Source: Deminuibacter soli (GTDB lineage Bacteria; Bacteroidota; Bacteroidia; Chitinophagales; Chitinophagaceae). From it: DNA of 32,110 nt. The notes below the pieces were generated by a model, which worked only from the letters and a program-made list of their open reading frames with translations, was not told where the DNA came from and made no database searches. Positions 14,757 to 23,848 of the stretch are shown one piece after another; position 1 is the stretch's first letter, and every line of letters starts with the position of its first letter. The translations under genes and the position numbers were made by a program. Where the stretch lies: positions 1 through 32,110 of the forward strand of contig NZ_QTJU01000019.1 in NCBI RefSeq assembly GCF_003412455.1, in the 5' to 3' direction.

Positions 14757-16136
14757 TTGGACATCGTATTCGGTTGCCCAGGTGGTGTGTTCATCATCAC
14801 CTTTGTGGCCGTCGAGTTTTACCACGAAGCTTTTGGCGGGGAAATACGGTGTGATATGGATATCCAGGTGTATCCTGTCTTTCTGCAGTTCATCGCGTTC
14901 AAAACGCATGATCTTGAAACGTTCTATCAAACGTTCAGGGCCCTGGATGCTATCGAGGAATTTTACTATTTGCGAACGAAGGTCATGCTCCGTTTTTGTG
15001 TTCCAGTTTTCAAATGCGCGGCGGTTCAGGAAATCAAACAATACTTTGGTGATGTAGTCAAACACGCGCACCACCGAGTAAGTCTGCAGGCCAATGTTAT
15101 CGCCGTTGAACAGGGTTTTGGCAGAGAAGGCCATTACCTTGCCATACTCATTTACCATGGGTACGAGACCTATTTTTTCGAGCTGTGATATTTCGCTTTT
15201 CTTGAGATCGAAACGCACGCCGTCTACCTCGTTCATGCCGCCGTGTTTTTTACCGGCTGTTACCTGCGACATGAGTGTGTAATACATTTTACCTGCCAGT
15301 GCTGCAGAGCCGGGTATGTACAAATCATCCTCCTCACCTGCTGCCGCCACTTTGCCGCGGCCTACCAGCCAGTTACAGGTCATAATTACATTGCTCCTGT
15401 ACATATCACCGCCCGAAAGGTTGGCGCTGCTGAACAGGTCAATCACATCATCGGGCTGATCGAGGTTGGCGAAATCAGTTACCAGCATGGCTTTGTTGGC
15501 ATGCGCTATTTTGGCCCAGCGCTCCAGCGCCTTGTTCGATCCCAGGTAACCGGGTATTACCACAATGGAATAATTGTCGCGCAGATCAAGGCGGTCGAAG
15601 TTCTGTTTCAGTTCTTCGGCCACATATTCAATGAAGCGCGGATTATCGAGATCAGTGAGCTGATGCATGCCTGCATTCATGATCACTACATTGGTGAGTT
15701 TATCGCTTTCGGTATTTTTATAAAACAGGTGTACCGTGCGGTAAGCCTGTTCCAGCGCACGTGTGGCATTGAGTGCGATGCCGGTGTTTTTGCTGAGGCT
15801 TTCTGCCACCACTTCACTGCGTGCCTGGCATTTATCCATAATCTCTCCTATACTGCTGCTTTCGCTGAGCAGCTCCTGCCATAGTTCAATTTTTTTCAGC
15901 AGGGCCTTGCGTTCCATCTTTTTGTCCTCATCGGTTAAAAAGATCTTCTTGCGGGCCTTACGGTCAGGATTGAGGTTTTGCAGGCCGTCTACAATGGCTT
16001 CGAGAAAATCGAAACCGCCAACCTTCACCAGTTTCTGCAGGCTTTGATCAAGCGTGTGCGCTACGGCAGGCACATCCTTGTAGGCGGACTGGTGCTGCTC
16101 CGTTACCTGCTCCTGCAATTTTTCGTTTGTTGACAT
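14751..16136 (-). CDS. tssC: TssC (VipB), T6SS contractile sheath large subunit
   Basis: Large sheath protein that pairs with TssB to form the contractile sheath around the TssD tube. 461 residues, close to the family's usual length. Visible blocks are an N-terminal helical region (about 1-130, including the DQSLQKLVKVGGFDFLEAIVDG segment), the sheath core (NVVIMNAGMHQLTDLDNP, VVIPGYLGSNKALERWAKIA, GGDMYRSNVIMTCNWLVGRG), and a C-terminal domain ending in TTWATEYDVQK. It follows tssB by 113 bp, and its stop overlaps a terminator. Confidence 0.94.
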   Translation of the reverse strand: MSTNEKLQEQVTEQHQSAYKDVPAVAHTLDQSLQKLVKVGGFDFLEAIVDGLQNLNPDRKARKKIFLTDEDKKMERKALLKKIELWQELLSESSSIGEIMDKCQARSEVVAESLSKNTGIALNATRALEQAYRTVHLFYKNTESDKLTNVVIMNAGMHQLTDLDNPRFIEYVAEELKQNFDRLDLRDNYSIVVIPGYLGSNKALERWAKIAHANKAMLVTDFANLDQPDDVIDLFSSANLSGGDMYRSNVIMTCNWLVGRGKVAAAGEEDDLYIPGSAALAGKMYYTLMSQVTAGKKHGGMNEVDGVRFDLKKSEISQLEKIGLVPMVNEYGKVMAFSAKTLFNGDNIGLQTYSVVRVFDYITKVLFDFLNRRAFENWNTKTEHDLRSQIVKFLDSIQGPERLIERFKIMRFERDELQKDRIHLDIHITPYFPAKSFVVKLDGHKGDDEHTTWATEYDVQK

Positions 16137-16249
16137 GGGTGTACTGTTTGGGCTGCCGGCTATTGCAGCAGCGGTGTTTTTTATGTGTATTAGGTACAGG
16201 CAAGTGCAGCCACTACTGTGTATGCATGCAAGGCCTTACCCTGTACGTA

Positions 16250-16696
16250 TTACGGGTTTTCCTTTAATTCTTTTGCGAGATTGGCCAGTGCATCTGCAAA
16301 GGCTTGTTTGGTTTCCGGATTTTCGAGCGTGGCTTTCAGCGTTTTATTGCTTTTAAGCTGGCGGATAATGTTGAGGTACATATCATGCTCGATACTGAGA
16401 TTGCGCAGCAGGTCACTTTGCTGGGTAATGTTCCTGGCACTGAAATCGCCCAGGTGGTTGAAATGCAGTGTTTCCGGGGCTTCTGACCCGTCTACCTTTT
16501 CAAAGGCTACTTCTACCCTGGGTTTAAAATGATTGAACACATCCTCTACCGTTTTCAACCCTTCTACTGTTTCGGGTTTAATAGGTTCGTTATCGGTGAG
16601 CTGCTGGATGAAGAGGGTTTTATTGGGTGAAATGTCAACAAATGCTTCTGATGCATCTATCTTTCGCTCATTACCGCCTATTTCATAATTGAACAT
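16250..16696 (-). CDS. tssB: TssB (VipA), T6SS contractile sheath small subunit
   Basis: Small sheath subunit, 148 residues. It contains the family stretch ETVEGLKTVEDVFNHFKPRV (about residues 42-61) and the FNHLGDFSA segment, followed by a C-terminal helical tail (TKQAFADALANLAKELKENP). It lies upstream of tssC in the conserved order and on the same transcript. The start at ATG 16696 gives MFNYEIGG, in keeping with the family's short N-terminal strand. Confidence 0.94.
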   Translation of the reverse strand: MFNYEIGGNERKIDASEAFVDISPNKTLFIQQLTDNEPIKPETVEGLKTVEDVFNHFKPRVEVAFEKVDGSEAPETLHFNHLGDFSARNITQQSDLLRNLSIEHDMYLNIIRQLKSNKTLKATLENPETKQAFADALANLAKELKENP

Positions 16697-16736
16697 AGCA
16701 CGTGTTTTTAGGTTAGGAATATTTGGTTAAGTTAAT

Positions 16737-16768
16737 AAATTATATCAGAATGAAGGGTATTTAACAAA
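16737..16768 (-). promoter_or_regulatory. Possible tssB promoter
   Basis: On the minus strand TTTG (16765-16768) is followed after 20 bp by TATAATTT (16737-16744), an imperfect TAnnTTTG. The predicted leader to the tssB ATG is about 30-35 nt. Confidence 0.4.
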
Positions 16769-16793
16769 AACTTTGCCCAATTTTTAAGCCAGC

Positions 16794-17041
16794 TTCGAGC
16801 TACAAGCTGCGAGCTGCGAGCCAGACAACAAACGCCCTTGCAACCAGGTCTTCTTGTTATTCACTATTGACTATTCACCACCGTTCGATGCGGCTGTGAG
16901 GACACAGCCGCGGGAAAAGTGAAGGTCGATCGCCTGTCGATTCTCGATGCCTTTCCCACTCACGAAAAGTACTCGCTAAGATCATCTCGACTGTCGATTC
17001 TCGATTCTCGATGGCTTCCCACTCACGACTGACGATTCACG
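16794..17041. repeat. Composite repeat cluster upstream of tssB
   Basis: Five elements in 250 bp: period-7 TTCGAGC / TACAAGC / TGCGAGC / TGCGAGC (16794-16821); a TTCACTATT-type word (16859-16879); a half GGCTGTG element (16890-16914); a TCGA-rich segment that with it mirrors 8157-8232 (to 16958); and CGACTGT / CGATTCT / CGATTCT / CGATGGC (16988-17015) plus ACTCACG / ACTGACG / ATTCACG (17021-17041). The last word ends one base before the tssH stop codon. Confidence 0.87.
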
Positions 17042-19495
17042 CTAATGCTCCCACACCAGCCCGCTCTCTGAATCGCTGATGGTGAGCTTTGCGCCGCGTG
17101 TCAGTTCGCCTGAAATAATCAGCCGTGATATGGGACGGCGCAGCTGGCTGCGTATTACCCCTGAGATTTGCCTCGCTCCGTACTGTGGTGTAAAACCGCT
17201 GAGGGCCAGTTTCTTTTTTGCTTCAGGCGTAATATCGAGCGCAATGCCCTGTTTGTCCAATGCATCGAGCAGACTTTGCAGCTGAATGTCGAAAATTTTC
17301 ACCACGTTCTCTTCACTAATGGGTGCAAAAGGCACAATCTCCGACAAGCGCGCCAGAAACTCGGGGCGGAAATAACGCGTCATCAACTCCATCAGCTGGT
17401 TAGATGCCGGCAGCTGGCCCTTGCCAAACTGCTCTGCAATCCACTCGCTGCCAATGTTAGAGGTAAACAGGATCAGCGCATTCGAGAAGTCGCCTTCCTT
17501 GCCCAGCCTGTCGTGCATATGCCCTTCGTCCATGATCTGTAAAAACGTATCGAACACCGAGGCATGTGCTTTTTCTATTTCATCGAACAGTAACACAGTA
17601 TACGGTTGCTGGCGTATTTTGTTTACCAGCAGTCCACCTTCTTCATAACCTACATAACCGGGCGGGGCACCATACAACAGGGCGGCAGAGTGTTCTTCCT
17701 TAAATTCACTCATGTCGAAACGGATCATTGCTTTCTCATCGTTGAACAAAAATGCAGCAATGCTCTTGGCCAGTTCGGTTTTGCCGGTACCTGTTGGCCC
17801 CAGTAAAAAGAACGAACCAATAGGCTGTCCCTTTTTACCCAGTCCGCTGCGCGATTCCAGGATGGCCGCTGCCAGCGATTGCAGGGCATGATCCTGCCCC
17901 ACAACGCGCTGTTTGAGGTGCGCCTCCATGTTCAGCAGTTTCTCTTTCTCCTGCGTCTGTATTTTACCGATGGGAATGCCTGTTTTAAAAGCGATAACGG
18001 CTGCCACGTCCTGGGCAGTGACTGTTTCTGTTTTTTCGGCTGCCAGTTGCCGCAGGCGTTCCAGGGCCTGTTGTATGTATTGCTGCAATACCGCGTCTTC
18101 CTCGTTGTCGCCGGGTATGGGCATATCCAAGCGGCCAAGCAGTACGGGGCTTAGTTTGTTTTGTATGCCGTTCAGCAGCCATTCCAGGTCTGCCCGTTGC
18201 AGGCTGCTTTGCTGTTGCAGCGTATGCCATTGCGTTTGCAATTGCTGCAATTCAGCGGCAGAGGTATCCTGCATCATTTTAATGGCAGCCATGGTACGGT
18301 CAAGCAGGTCAAAGGCCGCATCAGGTAAGCGGCGGTCTTTCAGGTAGCGTTTGGCCAGGCGTACCGCTTCTTCCAGTGCCGGGTGCTCAACAGTGAGCTG
18401 GTGATGCTGTTCGTATTTTTCGCGCTGCACTTCCAGCATGCGCACGGCTGTGGGCATGTCGGGTTCTTTTACCTGCACCACTTCAAACCTGCGGCTGAAA
18501 GCCTGTTCGGGTTCAATAATTTTGCGGTACTCTTCCTGCGTGGTGGCGCCGATCACGGTAATTTCACCGCGCGCCAGTTCGGGTTTCAGCAGGTTGCCTG
18601 CCCCGCTGCCGATAGCTCCTTTGGCATCGAGCAGGGCATGTATTTCATCAATAAACAAAATGATTTTACCGGCTGCCTTTATTTCTTTGATGATGTTCTT
18701 CAGGCGGTCTTCCACTTCGCCTTTGTACGAAGCGCCTGCAATCAAACTGCCGGTATCCAGTTCCAGCAGCAGGGCGCCCTGCAGGTTGGCAGGCACTTCA
18801 CCATTTACAATCTGCTGCGCCAGGCCATCTACCAGCGCTGTTTTACCCACTCCTGCATCACCGGTGATAATGACATTGGGTTTGGAGCGGCGGCAGAGTA
18901 TTTCCATCACCATGCGTATTTCCTTATCGCGCCCAATGATAGGATCGGTTTGGTTCGCTTTCACCAGTGCAGTTCTGTCAATGGTATAACGCGCCAGCGC
19001 AGCCGTGCCTGCAGGGGCATTGCCGTTTTGTTCTGCAACAGGTGTGGCAATGGCCGAGCGGGCGTCTGATTCGTCCAGGTATAAATCCAGCAGTTCTTTT
19101 TCTTTGATGGGGTACGATTTCAGCTGCTCTGCCGGGAAGCCGATATTGGGCTTGCTTAATGCGGCCAGTACGCATACCGGCATCACCAGGTCAAGCCCCA
19201 GCTTCACACGTATATTGTCTGCTTCTTCAAACACGTGATGTACAGATAAGCTGCCTTTTATATCATTGCCATTCACGGCTGTGGGTTCAATTTCATCCAT
19301 ACGTACTTCCGCCCAATCGTACAGGTAGTTTACATCTTTCCCGATAGATTGCAGGAAGGGCCTGAAACCGGTTTCTTTATGCAGCAATCCGCACAGCAGG
19401 TGTGCGCTGTCAAAATTGCCGTGGTGCCGTTCCTTCGCCAGTGACTTGGCCACATGCACGGCATGTTGTACAGATTCATTCAGGTTAAGCAACAT
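17042..19495 (-). CDS. tssH: TssH (ClpV), T6SS sheath-recycling AAA+ ATPase
   Basis: Double-ring AAA+ unfoldase that disassembles contracted TssBC sheaths in the cytoplasm. 817 residues. Domain order: Clp N-terminal repeat domain (1-~140), AAA1 with Walker A GDAGVGKT (212-219) and Walker B LFIDEIH (280-286), a shortened middle region (~400-480), AAA2 with Walker A GPTGTGKT (566-573), pore loop GAPPGYVGYEEGG (609-621) and Walker B LLFDEIEKAH (635-644), and a C-terminal small domain. Both ATPase sites look intact. ClpV rather than ClpB is argued by the short middle domain and the T6SS neighbours. It follows tssR after a 227-bp repeat-filled gap. Confidence 0.93.
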   Translation of the reverse strand: MLLNLNESVQHAVHVAKSLAKERHHGNFDSAHLLCGLLHKETGFRPFLQSIGKDVNYLYDWAEVRMDEIEPTAVNGNDIKGSLSVHHVFEEADNIRVKLGLDLVMPVCVLAALSKPNIGFPAEQLKSYPIKEKELLDLYLDESDARSAIATPVAEQNGNAPAGTAALARYTIDRTALVKANQTDPIIGRDKEIRMVMEILCRRSKPNVIITGDAGVGKTALVDGLAQQIVNGEVPANLQGALLLELDTGSLIAGASYKGEVEDRLKNIIKEIKAAGKIILFIDEIHALLDAKGAIGSGAGNLLKPELARGEITVIGATTQEEYRKIIEPEQAFSRRFEVVQVKEPDMPTAVRMLEVQREKYEQHHQLTVEHPALEEAVRLAKRYLKDRRLPDAAFDLLDRTMAAIKMMQDTSAAELQQLQTQWHTLQQQSSLQRADLEWLLNGIQNKLSPVLLGRLDMPIPGDNEEDAVLQQYIQQALERLRQLAAEKTETVTAQDVAAVIAFKTGIPIGKIQTQEKEKLLNMEAHLKQRVVGQDHALQSLAAAILESRSGLGKKGQPIGSFFLLGPTGTGKTELAKSIAAFLFNDEKAMIRFDMSEFKEEHSAALLYGAPPGYVGYEEGGLLVNKIRQQPYTVLLFDEIEKAHASVFDTFLQIMDEGHMHDRLGKEGDFSNALILFTSNIGSEWIAEQFGKGQLPASNQLMELMTRYFRPEFLARLSEIVPFAPISEENVVKIFDIQLQSLLDALDKQGIALDITPEAKKKLALSGFTPQYGARQISGVIRSQLRRPISRLIISGELTRGAKLTISDSESGLVWEH

Positions 19496-19537
19496 ATTAA
19501 TTTGGGAATTTGAAAATTTGAAAATCAGAGAACCATG

Positions 19538-19695
19538 CGTTCAATGGTTTGATGGTTCAATGGTTGTATGGTTGATTGGAAGGCCCTGATTTTTTACCGC
19601 TAAGGACACTGAGTAAAAACCCTCAAAGAACGCCGAGTATCGTAGCAAAACCGTCCGTTCAACTTTAAACCTTAAACCATTAAACTTTAAACCCT
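19538..19695. repeat. Composite repeats between tssH and tssR
   Basis: A period-8 array CGTTCAAT, GGTTTGAT, GGTTCAAT, GGTTGTAT, GGTTGATT (19538-19577); a segment TTTTTACCGCTAAGGACACTG...AAAACC (about 19594-19640) related to the inverted repeat at 28599-28713; and AAACTTT / TTAAACC words (about 19658-19693), the complement of the GTTTNNN arrays. Confidence 0.85.
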
Positions 19696-19709
19696 CCCTT
19701 CGCTCAGGT

Positions 19710-19738
19710 CATTCACTATTGACTATTCACTATTCACT
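19710..19738. repeat. TTCACTATT-type repeat overlapping the end of tssR
   Basis: CATTCACTATTGACTATTCA followed by another CTATTCACTG. The tssR stop (minus strand TAG at 19725-19723) and its last codons (TVNSE) lie within this repeat. Confidence 0.85.
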
Positions 19739-22185
19739 GTATTGCTGCTGCCAGCCATCGATCCCTGGTCTTTTTTCTTTTGTTTGCGGGGGTCATCGGC
19801 GCGCCAGTCTTGTTGCAGTACGTAGTAGTAGGGTCTTCCGTTCGAAGTGAAATATTCGTTCAGCTGCAGCTGGCGTTTCAGTACCTGGTTGCATTTGCGC
19901 AGGTGCAGGATGATGAGCTCGAAGTTCTCGCGCGATAAGTCGCCATCGCTTTTGATGTCGCTTACCGTATAGCTGTTCATCAGTGAATCCTGCAGCGGCA
20001 TACCGGTAATCTGCTCAAAGTAATCGCCTATTTTCATGCTGCGTATTTCGCGTTTGCTGTAGCGGTTGTTCCACCAGTTTACGCCTGTGGTTACATAACT
20101 GCGGTACAGTTGTTTGCGGAAACCTGATGCATCCTGCTGCAGGTTATCGCCCGACATGCGCGACAGTACATCACTCACCTGTATCATTTCATCCTGGCTT
20201 AGTATAATGGCGTATTGCAGCGGCGATTGTTTGGCTGCTGCCGGGTTATTGCGGAAGTACAGTTCAAAATAATATTTAAAGGCATTGTGCGGCAGGGCTT
20301 CGCCCAGGTGGTCGGGCACAGGCGGACTACTTTGCGTAATGGAGCCTTCCACATCCGGTGTTACGCGCTCGCGCAGGCGGCCGGTTTCGCGGAAAGCACT
20401 GTCGAGCGACTGGATGATGTCTTTGTTATCAGTATCCACCTCTGTTACAAAACGGTTCAGCGCACTGATCATTTCCTTGTTGGTTTTCACTGCACCACGG
20501 CCGGGGAATACAATACCGCCTGGTATCAGGCTGCCATCCGGGTAGTTAAGGTAATAGGTTACCGAATCGGTAAACGAGGTATTGAACGTTTGTGTAGCAG
20601 CAAGGCCTTCCCCTTTTACCATGCGCATTTTCTTCAACGCAGCCTGTTGCTGTGCAGTGCGTTCGAGCAATTGCCTTGTTTCAATCACGAAGTTGTTGAA
20701 TGCAGGATCAAACTTGTTGTACACCTGCAGCGTAAGCAAACGTGCATCGGCTTTTACCATGGCATCTATTACCGTGCTTTCTGTTACGCTGTACGGCAAA
20801 CCATTATTGCCGGTGCTGCCGGTTAATACAATCAGGTTGGTTTCCATGGGGTGCGTTTTCAGCATATTGGCTGCTTCCTGCAAACCCTGCAATACCGGCT
20901 GGTTGTAAATATTGCCTGAACATTGCTGTGTAAACGCAGCCTGCTGGTTTAAGAAATCAACCACCTTGCTGTACGTTTGCGACAATGGAAAAGCGGCTAT
21001 GGGTTTTACTGAGCCACAGCCATCGCTGCTTTTATACACCACGGCGCCATACTGGTAACGGTAACCGGCAAATTTCTTCTGGAGGAAAACGCTTTCGAAG
21101 TTCTGGATGGTATTGGTTAAACCGGGCATGTAGTTCTTCATACCGCTACCACCATCTACCACGAACACCACGTTCACCTGGTTGCTGAAACGGCGCAGCT
21201 GCAGGTAGGTTTTAAAATCCAGCCGCGCACCCTTGATATTGATCACGCTGTTGAGCGATTTATTGAATACATCTTCCGCAACAGAAGAACGGAAGGTGGT
21301 ACCGCCTTTTTCATTCTGCTTCCTGTCCATCACCGGTAGGGAGCGGAATACCGGGTTACCGGGCGCCAGCAGCGGATCTATCTGGAAGGCAGGATGCACG
21401 CTGCTTTTGGTTGATTCGAGTTGTGCGTTTACTACCGCAGCAGCAAGAGAATCGCGCGCATAGTCATTATCACGCGGCAGGCCAATGTACAAACGGCTGC
21501 CCCAGGCATGTATCACTTCTGTTGATACCCAGCCTGCAATGGCATTGCGCGCACTATCGGTGGTAAGCTGGCTTACATGCCCTACCAGGGCTTTGCGGCC
21601 ATCGCCGGATATTTTAAATACATACACAAAATCGTGCAGGTGCAGTTTTTCGTTCAGCTGGTCTTTTAGTTCGGGGGAATTATACAGTATCACCGAATCG
21701 TAGCTGTAAAAGTATTTCGGCTGGGTTAAAGGTGCTTTACCGCTGGCTACGGCAAGTGCCTTCATCGGGAAATGTGTTTGTTCATCTTCCAGCGATTTTT
21801 GCCACATCAGCAGTTTGTCCTTGCCTATCCAGCCAAAACTCACGGCCCGTTTGCGGTCGCGCATTTTGCGGCCCGTAAGCATGGCAGGGTCGTATTTGTA
21901 CAGTTTGAGATAGCCTTTGTCTTCTTCACCCACTACAAAGGGCTGCATAAAGGCAATTTTTTTAAACGCCAGTGAACCGCCCGGACTGGTATACGTCACA
22001 TTGTCTTCCCTGTCGGAGAACACAATCCACGGCATTGTTTTATCGTTGCCGCTGGGTTCAAGCGCAATGGTGGCGAAGCTGGGGTTGATGTAGTTGGTGG
22101 GTGTGCCCAATACCCGTTTTTTGGGTAACTGCGCCATGCTGCTGAATGTTGCCAGAACAAACAGTACACTCATCAGTTGCTTCAT
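19723..22185 (-). CDS. tssR: TssR, T6SSiii envelope-complex protein with VWA-like domain
   Basis: Large exported subunit of the Bacteroidota-specific T6SS membrane complex (TssNQOPR), 820 residues. It has a Sec signal (MKQLMSVLFVLATFSSMAQ), a long N-terminal beta-rich region, and a von Willebrand A-like domain from about residue 335 (VNVVFVVDGGSGM, with D344). The metal-site motif is degenerate: DGGSGM in place of DxSxS, so metal binding may be lost. After the VWA domain (to about 530) comes a helical C-terminal half ending in Lys/Gln-rich sequence. It lies 35 bp downstream of tssP. The final residues come from a dispersed repeat, so the true ancestral end may have been longer. Confidence 0.85.
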   Translation of the reverse strand: MKQLMSVLFVLATFSSMAQLPKKRVLGTPTNYINPSFATIALEPSGNDKTMPWIVFSDREDNVTYTSPGGSLAFKKIAFMQPFVVGEEDKGYLKLYKYDPAMLTGRKMRDRKRAVSFGWIGKDKLLMWQKSLEDEQTHFPMKALAVASGKAPLTQPKYFYSYDSVILYNSPELKDQLNEKLHLHDFVYVFKISGDGRKALVGHVSQLTTDSARNAIAGWVSTEVIHAWGSRLYIGLPRDNDYARDSLAAAVVNAQLESTKSSVHPAFQIDPLLAPGNPVFRSLPVMDRKQNEKGGTTFRSSVAEDVFNKSLNSVINIKGARLDFKTYLQLRRFSNQVNVVFVVDGGSGMKNYMPGLTNTIQNFESVFLQKKFAGYRYQYGAVVYKSSDGCGSVKPIAAFPLSQTYSKVVDFLNQQAAFTQQCSGNIYNQPVLQGLQEAANMLKTHPMETNLIVLTGSTGNNGLPYSVTESTVIDAMVKADARLLTLQVYNKFDPAFNNFVIETRQLLERTAQQQAALKKMRMVKGEGLAATQTFNTSFTDSVTYYLNYPDGSLIPGGIVFPGRGAVKTNKEMISALNRFVTEVDTDNKDIIQSLDSAFRETGRLRERVTPDVEGSITQSSPPVPDHLGEALPHNAFKYYFELYFRNNPAAAKQSPLQYAIILSQDEMIQVSDVLSRMSGDNLQQDASGFRKQLYRSYVTTGVNWWNNRYSKREIRSMKIGDYFEQITGMPLQDSLMNSYTVSDIKSDGDLSRENFELIILHLRKCNQVLKRQLQLNEYFTSNGRPYYYVLQQDWRADDPRKQKKKDQGSMAGSSNTVNSE

Positions 22186-22220
22186 AGGTTGTTCATTTGT
22201 TTATGGTAAAAGGGATGTTG

Positions 22221-23147
22221 CTAAATCTTTTTATGCTGCTGAACGGTTACCGCGCTCACGCATTTTTTATTGGGCAAAACCGTTAGCCCCACATCATCTA
22301 TCACTATATTCCGCCCAAATGTAAGTCCCATGCAATAGCTGTAAAAGCTGGTCTTTTTACTGCCTGTCTCATCCGTAGCCTGCACGGTGGTCTGGTCTTC
22401 CTGGCACAGGTAATTGCGCACCAGGTGACCGTAATGCGTATTAAAATCTTTCCCGTTGGCAATGGCCTGCAGGTGATCTCTGAAATCGTTAGACATTTGT
22501 GCGGCGCCTGCACCGGGGTCAACAATAACGCCACCATCAAAAGGGGGAGCAACGATAATGGTATGAAAAACCGGCTCGCTGCTTTTATCGGCCTTCAGCG
22601 TAACCGTATAACTGCCGGCTGTATGATACGTGTAAAACGCCGTGCGGCCATGCGCATCTACGCGGTTGGTTTCGCCGAACGACCAATCAAAGATATTGGC
22701 ATCGCCTTCAGCATCCAGGCGCACCTGTTCGTTCACCGTAGCGCGCGATACACCGTTGATGGCAATATTGCTTACCGTGGTTACCGCTACCGTATCTTTT
22801 ACAATAACCGGGAATTGCTGGCGCAGGTTATCATCAATGGTGAGCCGTACAATATACGAACCTGAACGCCTGAAATGGTAAGAGCCGTTCTGCTTCAGTG
22901 ACCGGTCGCCGTTGCCAAATTCCCATACCCATTTTTCAGCGCCGTTGGTATTATCGGTATACACCAGCGGCTCGTTCAGGTAAATTTCCTGGCGAAGCAG
23001 GTGTGCTTCTACGGTACGTGTTTTAAACAGGCTGCGCAATAGTACAAACACCAGGGCCAGTACCAGCACGCCCAGCAATATATACAGGTACAGCATGTTT
23101 CTGCTGCCTGTTTTTACAGGTTTGTTTGAAGTGTACACTTCACTCAT
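22221..23147 (-). CDS. tssP: TssP-like T6SSiii membrane-complex protein with two PKD-like domains
   Basis: Single-pass inner-membrane protein of 308 residues: short cytoplasmic N-terminus, TM at about 18-38, then periplasmic. Two PKD-type beta-sandwich domains are visible, the first with WEFGNGD (75-81) and GSYIVRLTI (96-104), the second with DWSFGET (154-160) and AGSYTVTLKA (177-186), followed by a C-terminal domain of about 100 residues. Its place in the run TssO - bitopic - TssP - TssR supports assignment to the envelope complex. The TssP name rests on context and topology, so it is less certain than TssR or TssN. Confidence 0.7.
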   Translation of the reverse strand: MSEVYTSNKPVKTGSRNMLYLYILLGVLVLALVFVLLRSLFKTRTVEAHLLRQEIYLNEPLVYTDNTNGAEKWVWEFGNGDRSLKQNGSYHFRRSGSYIVRLTIDDNLRQQFPVIVKDTVAVTTVSNIAINGVSRATVNEQVRLDAEGDANIFDWSFGETNRVDAHGRTAFYTYHTAGSYTVTLKADKSSEPVFHTIIVAPPFDGGVIVDPGAGAAQMSNDFRDHLQAIANGKDFNTHYGHLVRNYLCQEDQTTVQATDETGSKKTSFYSYCMGLTFGRNIVIDDVGLTVLPNKKCVSAVTVQQHKKI

Positions 23148-23347
23148 AGCACATAAAATAGATTAAACAATACTGGCAGCTGCATACGGCAGTATACGCG
23201 CATTAATACACACGTGCATGCCTGCCGGCAAACAGCTATTTTACTACGGCAGCCATAAGGCACCGCAGTTGTGCGTTAATTAAAGACGGATTGAAAAGCA
23301 GTTCGCGGTAATATGACTATTCAAGGCGTCTGCAAATCGCAGCAGCA

Positions 23348-23839
23348 CTAGCGGTGCCGCTGCATAATCGCCTGCTGCAAACCGGTGCGGTACACCTTGC
23401 AGTCCTCGAGCGATTTATTGTAATTCTCTATGTCTTTATAATTCCCACGTAATTCCTTCCTGTCGCTGAACATCATTTCAAAAAAGCGGGCCTGTTGTAA
23501 AAAACACTTGTACCGGTTATCGTACGCCCTGCGCTGGTAAGCAGCCTTAATAGCGGCAATGGCGTTCTGGATATCCGATTCAAGAAACAGGGCCTGCACC
23601 GAAGGATCGTATTGGATTATCTTTTTAAAGGTAGAATCGATGGTGGGTTTTGTTTCTTCTGCCACGGTTTCAAACTGGGCTTCTTCCTTTATCTTTTTAG
23701 CCAGTTTCTGCTTTACGTCACCGCCACTGTTATAACCGCTTCCAAAAACAATAAAGCTCAGCAAACCGATGCTTACAATGGCCAGCAGCAGCAAAAAAAC
23801 AAATTGTTCCCTTTTTTCTTTCAAACTCAGCTTCTGCAT
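23348..23839 (-). CDS. Bitopic T6SSiii membrane-complex protein (TssO-like or TssQ position)
   Basis: 163 residues: basic N-terminus (MQKLSLKEKREQ), TM at about 13-32, then a charged, largely helical periplasmic part with a probable coiled coil (about 40-150) and two Cys (one in YKCFLQQ, one in LEDCKVYR) that could pair. The layout matches the TssO-type neighbour 9 bp upstream, so it may be a paralog. In Bacteroides the complex also holds TssQ, a lipoprotein; this protein has no lipobox, so it is either a second TssO or a lineage-specific substitute. Confidence 0.65.
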   Translation of the reverse strand: MQKLSLKEKREQFVFLLLLAIVSIGLLSFIVFGSGYNSGGDVKQKLAKKIKEEAQFETVAEETKPTIDSTFKKIIQYDPSVQALFLESDIQNAIAAIKAAYQRRAYDNRYKCFLQQARFFEMMFSDRKELRGNYKDIENYNKSLEDCKVYRTGLQQAIMQRHR

Positions 23840-23848
23840 AACAATTAT

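Noticed and set aside
18383-19069. Long open frame antisense to tssH
   Set aside because: It mirrors a well-supported ClpV gene; Phe/His-rich composition is typical of antisense shadow frames.
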